Position numbers and translations under genes: made by a program. A DNA stretch of 64,000 nucleotides from Acrocarpospora corrugata. Lineage in GTDB: Bacteria > Actinomycetota > Actinomycetes > Streptosporangiales > Streptosporangiaceae. Location: assembly GCF_009687845.1 (NCBI RefSeq), contig NZ_BLAD01000064.1, positions 41,956 through 105,955 of the forward strand, written 5' to 3'. Below the pieces are notes generated by a model that was not told where the DNA came from, ran no database searches, and saw only the letters and a program-made list of their open reading frames with translations. The first letter of the stretch is position 1. Every line of letters begins with the position of its first letter. Positions 1 through 7,441 of this stretch are shown one piece after another.

Positions 1-291
1 GGTGGCGTCGGTCGCGTAGGCGACCACGCCGCCCGCAGACTCGCGGGCCCGCTCGCGCCGGGCGCGCTCCTGCGGGGGCAGGTTCTCCTCGGCGGAGCCG
101 AGCGTCAGCGGGTCGACCAGCAGGCGCTCCTCGCCGGAGGCCAGGTCGAGCTCCCAGAGGCAGGTGACCGCGTCCACCCCGGAGTTGCTTCGCAGGAAGA
201 GCACACGGTCGGGGCTGACGGTGAAGCCGCGCGGCACCCCGAGGGTGAACCGCCGGGTACGGGCATGCATTCTGGGGAAGCTCTCACTCAT
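1..291 (-). CDS. S9 family (prolyl oligopeptidase-type) peptidase, N-terminal part
   Basis: Only the first 97 codons are present; the gene runs off the left edge. The start is ATG at 291-289. The product opens with MSESFPRMHARTRRFTLG and continues into a segment of the form PRGF-x-x-SPDRV-x-FLRS followed by LWELDLASGEERLLVDP. That is the opening blade of the beta-propeller domain of S9 peptidases (DPP4 or acylaminoacyl-peptidase type). These are serine hydrolases whose propeller gates a C-terminal alpha/beta-hydrolase domain. The catalytic Ser-Asp-His triad lies outside the window, so activity cannot be judged. The gene is divergent from mshB, with about 30 bp between the two starts, so the promoters must overlap. 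Confidence 0.75.
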   Translation of the reverse strand, partial: MSESFPRMHARTRRFTLGVPRGFTVSPDRVLFLRSNSGVDAVTCLWELDLASGEERLLVDPLTLGSAEENLPPQERARRERARESAGGVVAYATDAT

Positions 292-322
292 AGCTCCTCA
301 TAGTGCCAGTTAGGCTCGGGGC

Positions 323-1213
323 ATGATTGATCGGCGATTGCTGCTGGTGCACGCGCATCCCGACGACGAGACCATCGGCACCGGCGCCACCATGGCCAGG
401 TATGTGGCCGAGGGCGCGCACGTCACGCTGGTGACGTGCACGCTCGGCGAGGAGGGCGAGATCATCCCGCCCGGCCTGGCGCACCTGGCCGCCAAACACG
501 ACGACGCGCTCGGGCGATACCGGATCGGCGAGCTGGACGCGGCCTGCGCGGCCCTCGGAGTGACCGATCACCGGTTCCTGGGCGGGGCCGGTCGCTGGCG
601 CGACTCCGGGATGATGGGCGTGGCCAGTAACGACGATCCGCGCTGCTTCTGGCGGGCCGATCTGGATCAGGCCGCCGCCGCGCTGGTTCAGGTCATCCAG
701 GAGGTACGGCCGCAGGTCATGGTCACCTACGACGAGAACGGCTTTTATGGTCACCCTGACCATATCCAGGCGAACCGGGTGGCCTGGCGGGCCTTCCAGA
801 TGATCCGCGACACGCCGCTGGAAGTCGCGAAGTTCTACCACACGGCCATGGCCAAATCCGTGATGAAACGGGCAGCCGAGGCCATGCACGCGGCCGACGT
901 CGCGTTCTGGGCCGAAGAATCCGTCGACGACCTGCCGTTCGGGGCCGCCGACGGGGAGATCACCACCGAGATCGACGCCCGGCCGTGGGTGGAGGCCAAG
1001 TTCGCGGCGCTGCGGGCGCACGCCACCCAGGTCTCGGTGGACGCGCCCTGGTACGCGCTGTCCAACAACATCGGGCAGGAGGCTTTCGGCGTCGAGCACT
1101 ACATCCTGTGGAGCGGCGTGCGCGGCCCCGCCGGGGTCGGCGCGCCGGTCGAGGCGGGCGGCATCGGTGCGCCGTTCGACCGGGAGGACTGTCTGTTCGC
1201 GGGGATCGGCTAA
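323..1213 (+). CDS. mshB: N-acetyl-1-D-myo-inosityl-2-amino-2-deoxy-alpha-D-glucopyranoside deacetylase (MshB), mycothiol biosynthesis
   Basis: This 296-residue protein has the PIG-L/LmbE-type deacetylase fold. The zinc motif HAHPDDE lies at residues 10-16, and the distal ligand motif GHPDH near residue 143. Further family hallmarks are the [10 protein letters not shown] segment and NNIGQEAFG near the C-terminus. MshB deacetylates GlcNAc-Ins to GlcN-Ins, the substrate of MshC, in the cytosolic mycothiol pathway; mycothiol is the main low-molecular-weight thiol of Actinobacteria. Length and motifs are complete. It is followed closely by two small genes and was probably transcribed with them. 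Confidence is high from the motif set and the DUF6113 neighbour, which usually accompanies mshB. Confidence 0.95.
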   Translation: MIDRRLLLVHAHPDDETIGTGATMARYVAEGAHVTLVTCTLGEEGEIIPPGLAHLAAKHDDALGRYRIGELDAACAALGVTDHRFLGGAGRWRDSGMMGVASNDDPRCFWRADLDQAAAALVQVIQEVRPQVMVTYDENGFYGHPDHIQANRVAWRAFQMIRDTPLEVAKFYHTAMAKSVMKRAAEAMHAADVAFWAEESVDDLPFGAADGEITTEIDARPWVEAKFAALRAHATQVSVDAPWYALSNNIGQEAFGVEHYILWSGVRGPAGVGAPVEAGGIGAPFDREDCLFAGIG

Positions 1214-1223
1214 TCTCGGCGCC

Positions 1224-1658
1224 ATGATGGGCGCTGTCGCCCCCGAGGTGACCGAGGGGCCGGAGACCGTGGCGGGTGTCGAATCGGCTGTCACGGGAGC
1301 CGCGTACGGGACGCTCGCCGTGCTCGGGGTCGTGCTGGGGGTGCTGGGCGGGTTCACCCACGGGTGGTACGCGTTGGGGGTGCCCGTGGCCGCGATCGCC
1401 TGGGTGGTGGTGATGTTCGCGGTGCCGTACGGGATGGGCCGGTTGATGGGCACCCGGCTGGCGGCCCTGCTCCCGGCGATGGGCTGGCTGGTCATGTCGT
1501 TCGTGTTCGCCGGGGAGCGCCCGGAGGGCGACCTGATCATCGCGGGGAACACCGCCGGATACGTCTACCTGTACGGCGGTTCGGTGGTCGTGCTGGCGGC
1601 GATCCTGCTGATCCCGTCCACGGGGGTCTCCTGGCTGCTCCGGCAAAATGTGCGATGA
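1224..1658 (+). CDS. DUF6113 family integral membrane protein
   Basis: The 144-residue product has four hydrophobic segments (about residues 22-43, 45-68, 74-96 and 105-130) separated by short loops, so it is a polytopic membrane protein of unknown function. I chose ATG 1224, which gives MMGAVAPEV and lies just after the mshB stop; an upstream in-frame extension would run back into mshB. Proteins of this kind commonly follow mshB in Actinobacteria, suggesting a link to mycothiol metabolism or only conserved linkage. Its stop overlaps the next start in a TGA/ATG arrangement, indicating translational coupling. Confidence 0.8.
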   Translation: MMGAVAPEVTEGPETVAGVESAVTGAAYGTLAVLGVVLGVLGGFTHGWYALGVPVAAIAWVVVMFAVPYGMGRLMGTRLAALLPAMGWLVMSFVFAGERPEGDLIIAGNTAGYVYLYGGSVVVLAAILLIPSTGVSWLLRQNVR

Positions 1659-2080
1659 GCCACTGGTACCGGCTCCGCCGGATCATCAACTGGGTGAACC
1701 TGTCCACCCCGGCCGGGCTGCTGATCGCCCGGATCGGCGGCGCCCGCACCCGGCGGGGCGAGTTCGGCCTGATCTACGCCCACGGCTACCGGATCCCGTT
1801 CCCGATCGCCCGCGCGTTCACCGTCGGAAACGTCGTTCTCACTAAATATCCGGACGGAATTCTCCAGGGCCGCCTCCTGGCCCACGAGTCCCGCCACGCC
1901 TCCCAGTACGCCGCCTGCGTCGGCCTGCCGATGCTGATCCTCTACGTGCTCTCGCTCGGCCTCTCCTACGCCGCCTGCGGGGATATCGCCTCCTGGAACG
2001 TCTTCGAGCGCCTGGCCAACCTGGAGGACGGCGGCTACACCCGCCACCGCCCCCGCTGGAGAAGGACATCTCCGCATTGA
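1655..2080 (+). CDS. Small protein with HExxH-type putative metallopeptidase motif
   Basis: The 141-residue protein starts at ATG 1655, overlapping the stop of the DUF6113 gene. It carries LLAHESRHASQYAA near residues 75-88, an HExxH signature. A hydrophobic stretch (PMLILYVLSLGLSYAACG) follows, and then SWNVFERLANLEDGGY, whose N-x-F-E resembles the third-ligand segment of short zinc peptidases of the DUF4157/eCIS-core type. I see the motifs; catalysis is inference. No signal peptide is evident, and the central hydrophobic part may lie in the membrane. It could also be a non-enzymatic relative. It closes the mshB cluster. Confidence 0.6.
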   Translation: MSHWYRLRRIINWVNLSTPAGLLIARIGGARTRRGEFGLIYAHGYRIPFPIARAFTVGNVVLTKYPDGILQGRLLAHESRHASQYAACVGLPMLILYVLSLGLSYAACGDIASWNVFERLANLEDGGYTRHRPRWRRTSPH

Positions 2081-2177
2081 GGATGATTTATCACATACAT
2101 CGGTCGGTGGAGGCATATTTCCGGTCCAGTGGGGATCATCAAAGGGGAGTGGTTGATGACCCGACGGGAGAGCACCG

Positions 2178-3152
2178 ATGTCGTACACCATCCGCCCGGA
2201 AGCCCTCCCACACCCCGCCCGCCCGGCCGCGCCCCGCTGGCCGAACGGTTTCGCCGACCGGCTGACCGCCCCGCTCGCCTCCTTCCGCGAAGTGGTCAGC
2301 GTGCTCCAGCACGGCGGCTTCCGCACCAACATTGGGGACGCCGACCAGATCCCGGTCTACCGCTCGGGACTGCCCCGCCCCGCCGGCACTGAGGCGCTGA
2401 TCACCTGGGTCGGCCACGCCACCTACGTGCTCCAGGTCGGCGGCCTGACCGTGCTCACCGACCCCGTCTGGGCGCGCAAGATCCCCGGCATCCGCCCCCG
2501 CCTCACCCCGCCCGGCGTCGCCTGGTCCGACCTGCCGCACGTGGACGCGGTCGTGATCAGCCACAACCACTTCGACCACCTGGACGCGCCGACCATCCGG
2601 CGGCTGCCCAAGGACACCGCGATCTTCGTACCGGCCCGGCTGGCGGCCTGGTTCGCCCGGCGCGGCTTCCGCAACGTGGCCGAGCTGGACTGGTGGGAGT
2701 CGGCCCGGCTGGGTGAGGTCGCCTTCACGTTCGTGCCCTCGCACCACTGGAGCCGCCGGACGATCTGGGACACCTGCAAGACGCTGTGGGGCGGCTGGGT
2801 GCTCACGGCCGGGAACCGGCGGATCTACTTCGCGGGGGACTCCGGGTACGGGCACCGGTTCAAGGAGATCGGCATCCGGTATCCGGACATCGACGTGGCG
2901 CTGATGCCGGTCGGGGCGTACGAGCCGCGCTGGTTCATGAAGAACTTCCACGTCGACCCCGACCAGGCCGTGCAGGCGTGCCTGGACGTGGGGGCGCGGC
3001 GGATGGCGGCCATGCACTGGGGGACCTTCGTGCTCTCCGGCGAACGGCTGCTCGCCCCGATCGAGGAGACCAGGCAGGCGTGGGCCGAACGCGGGCTCGA
3101 CCCGGCCGACCTGTGGGACCTCGCGATAGGCGAGACCAGGATGCTCAGTTAG
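2178..3152 (+). CDS. Metallo-beta-lactamase-fold hydrolase (UlaG / NAPE-PLD-like)
   Basis: This 324-residue protein has the fold markers in order: ITWVGHATYVLQ with LTDPVW near residue 95, the metal motif SHNHFDHLD near residue 128 (HxHxDH), a later His pair in SHHWSRR, AGDSGYG near residue 220, and a C-terminal MHWGTF supplying the last His. The family (Lactamase_B_2) includes L-ascorbate-6-phosphate lactonase and N-acylphosphatidylethanolamine phospholipase D; the WVGHAT and HFDHLD spacing resembles the latter group, but the substrate is unknown. ATG 2178 follows a GGGAGAG Shine-Dalgarno about 6 nt upstream. The 3' end overlaps the convergent gene by 4 nt. Confidence 0.85.
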   Translation: MSYTIRPEALPHPARPAAPRWPNGFADRLTAPLASFREVVSVLQHGGFRTNIGDADQIPVYRSGLPRPAGTEALITWVGHATYVLQVGGLTVLTDPVWARKIPGIRPRLTPPGVAWSDLPHVDAVVISHNHFDHLDAPTIRRLPKDTAIFVPARLAAWFARRGFRNVAELDWWESARLGEVAFTFVPSHHWSRRTIWDTCKTLWGGWVLTAGNRRIYFAGDSGYGHRFKEIGIRYPDIDVALMPVGAYEPRWFMKNFHVDPDQAVQACLDVGARRMAAMHWGTFVLSGERLLAPIEETRQAWAERGLDPADLWDLAIGETRMLS

Positions 3153-4468
3153 CGCGCCCAGGTCTGGCCGTCGGGGGTGTCGGCCACCTTCACCCCGAGG
3201 CCGGCGAGTTCGTCGCGGAGGCGGTCGGCCTCCGGCCAGTCCTCGGCGCCCCTGGCCCGATCCCGCTGGTCCAGCAGCTCGGCCGCGCCCGGCGGCAGCA
3301 CGGGCACCCGGCCGATCTCGGTGGACAGGTCCAGCCCGAGCAGATGGTCGAAGTGCAGGAACGTCTCGAACTTCGACCCCGGCGCGACGTCGGGGTCGCG
3401 CTCCAACTCGCGGAGCAGGCGCAGAGCCTGCGGCGTGTCCAGGTCGTCGTTGAAAGCCCGCTGCACGTCCTCGGCGACGGGCGCGATCGGCCTGCTGGGC
3501 GACTCGGCCCACTCGGCGACCTTCTGCCGCCAGCGTCGCACCGTGCGGTCGGCGGCGTGCAGGGCGTCCCAGGTCAGGTCCATCCGCTGGCGGTGGCGGT
3601 GCTCCATCAGCGCCAGCCGGACCGCGAGCGGGTCCAGGCCCGCCTCGGTGACGTCGCTCAGCGGCACCACGTTGCCGGTGGACTCGGCCATCTCGCGGCC
3701 GTCGAAGAGCAGGTGCTCGCCGTGCGCCCAGTGCCGGACCACCTCGTGGCCGGCCGCCGCGTCGGACTGGGCGCGCGTGTTCTCGTGGTGCGGGAAGAGC
3801 AGGTCGACGCCGCCGGTGTGCAGGTCCACCTGCTCGCCCAGGAACGCCAGCGACATGGCCGAGCACCCGATGTGCCGGCCGGGGAAGCCCCGGCCCCACG
3901 GGGTGTCCCAGGTCAGGTCGTGGTGGGCGGCCTTCCAGAGGGCCCAGTCGGCGTGGAAACGTTTGCGGGGGTCCACGCCGTCGATCCGGTGGGCGGGGTG
4001 CAGCGCGTCGAGGCGGTTGCCGGAGATGTCGCCGTACGACCGGAAGGACTGGGCGTCGAAGAAGACCGAACCGTCCGGGACCGGGTAGGCGTAGCCCTTC
4101 TCGATGAGCTTGGCGATCAGGTCGACCACCAGATCGATGGTCTCGGAGGTGCGCGGGGTGTGCTCAGGCTGACGCAGGTTCAGTGCGAGCGAGTCCCGCC
4201 GGAACGCGTCTTGCGCCGAACGGCCCTGGGCGAGGACCTGGTCCTCGCCCAGAGGGTCGATGTCGGTGATGTTCTGGCACACCATGGCCCGCACGCTCTG
4301 CCGCTCCACGACCCGCCTGATCAGGTCCGCGAACAGGTAGGAGCGCAGGTCGCCCAGATGGGCGTGGCGGTGGACGGCAGGCCCGCAGGTGTACATGCGC
4401 AGCGCTCGCGCCCCCGCCGGCAAGATCGGTTCGACTTGCCGGTGACGTGTGTCGAAGAGGCGCAGCAT
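3149..4468 (-). CDS. Divergent cysteinyl-tRNA synthetase paralogue (class I, altered signature motifs)
   Basis: The 439-residue protein has the full CysRS layout. YTCGP with zinc ligand Cys28 begins the fold. The HIGH-equivalent is HLGD (37-40). GRHIGCSAMS and DLHTGGVDLLFPHHEN supply the remaining zinc-site residues. The C-terminal helical region ends DTPDGQTWAR, as in true CysRS. The KMSKS loop, however, reads EMAES: both lysines have become acidic and the first Ser is Ala, which should weaken ATP-dependent activation. MshC, the related mycothiol ligase, keeps KMSKS and lacks this C-terminus, so I do not call it mshC. It may be a paralogue with a different acceptor, a regulatory protein, or a resistance copy. 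It is convergent with the hydrolase gene. Confidence 0.75.
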   Translation of the reverse strand: MLRLFDTRHRQVEPILPAGARALRMYTCGPAVHRHAHLGDLRSYLFADLIRRVVERQSVRAMVCQNITDIDPLGEDQVLAQGRSAQDAFRRDSLALNLRQPEHTPRTSETIDLVVDLIAKLIEKGYAYPVPDGSVFFDAQSFRSYGDISGNRLDALHPAHRIDGVDPRKRFHADWALWKAAHHDLTWDTPWGRGFPGRHIGCSAMSLAFLGEQVDLHTGGVDLLFPHHENTRAQSDAAAGHEVVRHWAHGEHLLFDGREMAESTGNVVPLSDVTEAGLDPLAVRLALMEHRHRQRMDLTWDALHAADRTVRRWRQKVAEWAESPSRPIAPVAEDVQRAFNDDLDTPQALRLLRELERDPDVAPGSKFETFLHFDHLLGLDLSTEIGRVPVLPPGAAELLDQRDRARGAEDWPEADRLRDELAGLGVKVADTPDGQTWAR

Positions 4469-4477
4469 GCCCTGAGC

Positions 4478-5506
4478 CTACTCAGCCGGGCCCCGCAAGG
4501 TCAGCTTCGCCGAGCCGACCTTCAGATGCAGGCCCACCGAGCCCGCCTTCGCCTTGGTGGCCAGGGTGAACTTGATCGCCTTGCCGGGGGCGACCTCGGG
4601 CAGCGTGCAGCGCAGCACGGTCGCGCTGATCCGGCACGCCTTCGGGGCCTTGAGCAGGCGGTTCGCGCCGAAGGTCTTGCCGTACACGGTCAGCCGGCCG
4701 ACCGCCCTCGGCCCGGTGTTGGTCACTGTGATCGAGTACGCGTCCCGCCGCGCCGCCCGCCCGGTCACCCGGTAGGTCACCGGCGGGAACGCCAGCCGCC
4801 GCAGCTGCGTCCTGGTCCCGTTGAACCGGTCCTCGCCGCCCGCGTGGTTGCCCTTCTCGGCCGACTGCCAGAACGTGTGCCGCTGCCAGGACGACGGCAG
4901 CGGCCCGACCTTGTCACCCCACCGCGCCAGCCAGAGCGGGTTCTTCGCGAAACCGGTCGCGTCCCCGGTGCAGCTGCGCCACCACGCCGTGGTCGTGTAG
5001 ATCACCACATCCCGGTGCGTCCTGGCCCGGTAGCGTTTGGTGAAGTCCCCGATCCACTCCACCATCTCGTCCTGGTCCAGGCCGTAGCAGTGGTTCAGGC
5101 CGTTCCGGTTGTTGTACGGATTGTCCTCCACGTCCAGCACCCCCGGCAGGGTCTTGCCGTCGGCGGCCCAGCGCCCGCCGTTGCGGACGAAGAAGTCGGC
5201 CTGCTCGGCCCCGTCGGACTCGTGCGGCTGCGCGAAGTGGTAGGCGCCCCGGTAGATGCCCGCCTGCCCGGCCCCGTTGAACTGGGCGGCGAAGCGCGGG
5301 TTGCGGTAGTCCAAGCCCTCGGTCGAGTGCACGTAGGCGAAGCCGGCCCCGCGATCGGCTACGGAATCCCAGTCGACGTCGCCGGTCCAGTTGCTGACGT
5401 CCACCCCGAGCACCCGGGTCGCCGCCTGGGCGGGCCAGGCGATCCCCACGCCGAGCACCCCAGCGAGCAGCACAGCCTGAACAGCCCGTATCGCCGGAAA
5501 TTTCAC
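4478..5506 (-). CDS. Secreted GH25 lysozyme-like muramidase with C-terminal beta domain
   Basis: I start this at GTG 5506, preceded by the purine-rich GGGGGAAGGA; the longer in-frame ATG at 5560 has no such site. The 342-residue product begins with a signal peptide, about 28 residues ending AWPAQA. A GH25 domain follows (about 30-230): GVDVSNWTGDVDWDSV with the first catalytic-face Asp, YRGAYHFAQP, VLDVED with the Asp-x-Glu pair, and VVIYTTTAWW. GH25 enzymes cleave the beta-1,4 bond between MurNAc and GlcNAc in peptidoglycan. The last roughly 90 residues resemble a CARDB/DUF11-like beta-sandwich. It is likely exported for wall turnover or attack on other bacteria. Confidence 0.85.
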   Translation of the reverse strand: MKFPAIRAVQAVLLAGVLGVGIAWPAQAATRVLGVDVSNWTGDVDWDSVADRGAGFAYVHSTEGLDYRNPRFAAQFNGAGQAGIYRGAYHFAQPHESDGAEQADFFVRNGGRWAADGKTLPGVLDVEDNPYNNRNGLNHCYGLDQDEMVEWIGDFTKRYRARTHRDVVIYTTTAWWRSCTGDATGFAKNPLWLARWGDKVGPLPSSWQRHTFWQSAEKGNHAGGEDRFNGTRTQLRRLAFPPVTYRVTGRAARRDAYSITVTNTGPRAVGRLTVYGKTFGANRLLKAPKACRISATVLRCTLPEVAPGKAIKFTLATKAKAGSVGLHLKVGSAKLTLRGPAE

Positions 5507-5566
5507 GTTAAATCCTTCCCCCAACGGACAATTGCCGAAGATCCTGGCAGATCCCGACAATGGCCG

Positions 5567-7393
5567 TTACAGGAACGTGAGAATGTCCCGGTCGCCGCGC
5601 TCGCGCAGCCGGACCAGCACCTCGTCCCGCGCGGCCCCGTCGGGCAGCCCGATCCGGGCCCCGATCAGCCGCAACCCCTCCGCCTCCGACGCCACCGGAG
5701 CCGTGTACCCGATCAGGTGCAGGGCCCGGTTGAGAGCGGGCAGTCCGGGCGGGCTGGCGGGCAGGAACCGGGTCAGCAGCTCGCCGCCGTCGGAGACGGT
5801 CAGGAAGACGTGGTCGCCCTCCGCCGCGTTGTACTCCGCCAGCACCGGCCGGATCGAGCCCATGGTCGGCTGGTTGTGCCAGCTGATCACGACCTCGCCG
5901 GCCGACGTGGACGCCGTCAGCTGCCCGCCGGGGGCCATCCCCAGATGGGCCGCGAACCCGGTCGGCAGCGGCGAACCGGAACCCCGCAGATGCTCGGCGT
6001 TCACGTCCACCCGGTGCCACCAGCGGCCGTCCCTGCTGCGGAAACAGCGCCGGGTCATCGAGACGTCCCGGCGCGGCTGGTACTCGCCCTGCTCCGCGCC
6101 GGCCACCCGGATCCAGCCACGCTGGGTGCGCTCGAAGCCCGGCCCGCCCGCGTACGCGCGCACCGAGCTCTCGCTCACCTCATACCGTGAGGTCAGGCTG
6201 GTCACGATGGTGTTCACCGACGCCTCACCCCCGGCCCGTTGGATCTCCCGGGCGATCATCTCGCGGATGCCCAGATATTCCTCGCCGCCCCACCGGGTGA
6301 GTCCGTACTTGTTGCGATCCAGTCGCAGGAAGCGCTCGTCGGCGGTCAGCTGGTTGCGGATCCCGACCAGGCTGTAGTCCTCGCCGATCCTGGTCTGGAT
6401 CTCCTCAGGCGACAGCGGCATCCCGGCCACCGCCAGCACCGCCTCGGCCTTGTCGTTCACGCTGCGCGGCCACGGCACCACGTGCCCTTCCAGCACCCGC
6501 AGGTGCGGCACCGCGGCCAGCCACCGCTCCGCCACGTCCTCGCGCACGCCCAGCTGGGAGACCATCACGATGGCCTCGGCCAGCGGGACAGGCCCGTCGG
6601 TGAACAGGCCCCGGGTCTTCTCCCGCAGCTCGTCCGAGCCGCCCGCGATCAGCCAGCCGTCCACCTGCTCGTAGCCGGACAGCAGGGTGCGCACGAACCG
6701 CCAGGCCGGGATGCCCAGGGTGGCCAGCTCGGTGCGGTGCCAGGGCACGGCGGCGGTCAGGTCGTCGGCCGGCACGGCCGAGCCCAGCCGGGTGCGCAGC
6801 CAGCTCAGGTGCGCGCTCAGCGGGGCCGCGTCCGGGCCGGACAGCCAGGCCTCCACGTGGTCGCGCAGGTCCCGCTCGATCTGCCTGATCCGCTCCCTGG
6901 TGACCGAGAAGCGCTGGGCCAGCTCGTCCAGGGTGGCGCGCTGCTCGGCGTAGAGCCGGTCCCTGGCGATGGCGCGCTGGCGGTCGTCCAGCCGGGCGAA
7001 GACCTCGTCCACCAGTTCGGGCAGCGGGCGCTCGGGGACCGCGGGCGGGGCCGCCGTACGCTCGCCCGGTTCGGTTTCCAGGAGTTTGTCCAGGACGCCG
7101 ATGAAAAGCTGGAGCACACTCTCCCTGCTGCCCGGCATCTGCTGGCACTCCACCGGATTGGTGAACCTCAGCAACGGCATGACGTCGCCCAGCACCAGGT
7201 GACTCCAGCACGCCGTGGTCAGGTCGGCCAGCCGGGACGCCACCCGCTCCGTGCCCACCGCCGCGGCGGCGCGGTCGAGGGGAAGCGCCTGCCACCACGC
7301 GTCGGGGAGACCGGGATCGCTGGCGATCGGCTCGACCTGGCTGGGCGCGGTCCAGCGCAGGGGAGGCACGATGTCGCTCAGGCTTAGATTCAT
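5567..7393 (-). CDS. Large protein with sigma-70 region-4-like helix-turn-helix and tandem winged-helix segments
   Basis: The 608-residue protein starts MNLSLSDIVPPLRW. Around residues 150-195 it carries a sigma-region-4-like block, LDDRQRAIARDRLYAEQRAT then LDELAQRFSVTRERIRQIE, whose last part matches the recognition helix of housekeeping sigma factors. Residues about 330-430 hold two winged-helix-like units, EEIQTRIGEDYSLVGIRNQL and VNTIVTSLTSRYEVSESSVR. The C-terminal 150 residues (RRCFRSRDGRWWHRVDVN onward) are shared with the product at 9502-11280. No regions 2 or 3 of a sigma factor are present, so it is more likely a DNA-binding accessory protein. It is the last gene of a three-gene operon, 48 nt after the helicase. 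Function unknown. Confidence 0.75.
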   Translation of the reverse strand: MNLSLSDIVPPLRWTAPSQVEPIASDPGLPDAWWQALPLDRAAAAVGTERVASRLADLTTACWSHLVLGDVMPLLRFTNPVECQQMPGSRESVLQLFIGVLDKLLETEPGERTAAPPAVPERPLPELVDEVFARLDDRQRAIARDRLYAEQRATLDELAQRFSVTRERIRQIERDLRDHVEAWLSGPDAAPLSAHLSWLRTRLGSAVPADDLTAAVPWHRTELATLGIPAWRFVRTLLSGYEQVDGWLIAGGSDELREKTRGLFTDGPVPLAEAIVMVSQLGVREDVAERWLAAVPHLRVLEGHVVPWPRSVNDKAEAVLAVAGMPLSPEEIQTRIGEDYSLVGIRNQLTADERFLRLDRNKYGLTRWGGEEYLGIREMIAREIQRAGGEASVNTIVTSLTSRYEVSESSVRAYAGGPGFERTQRGWIRVAGAEQGEYQPRRDVSMTRRCFRSRDGRWWHRVDVNAEHLRGSGSPLPTGFAAHLGMAPGGQLTASTSAGEVVISWHNQPTMGSIRPVLAEYNAAEGDHVFLTVSDGGELLTRFLPASPPGLPALNRALHLIGYTAPVASEAEGLRLIGARIGLPDGAARDEVLVRLRERGDRDILTFL

Positions 7394-7441
7394 GCAGGTC
7401 CAACCGGCAAGGGGAATATATCCGCAGTTCAGATTAGGGGA

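Noticed and set aside
3149..4468. Calling the CysRS-like gene mshC because it lies near mshB
   Set aside because: MshC keeps KMSKS and lacks the CysRS-type C-terminus seen here.
2139..6190. Very long frames on the opposite strands (over 500 and over 1100 codons) across the hydrolase, CysRS-like and lysozyme genes
   Set aside because: They are antisense or offset shadows of real genes in high-GC DNA; composition is Arg/Pro/Gly-heavy with no domain.
5567..7393. Calling this protein a sigma factor
   Set aside because: Only a region-4-like helix-turn-helix is visible; regions 2 and 3 are absent.
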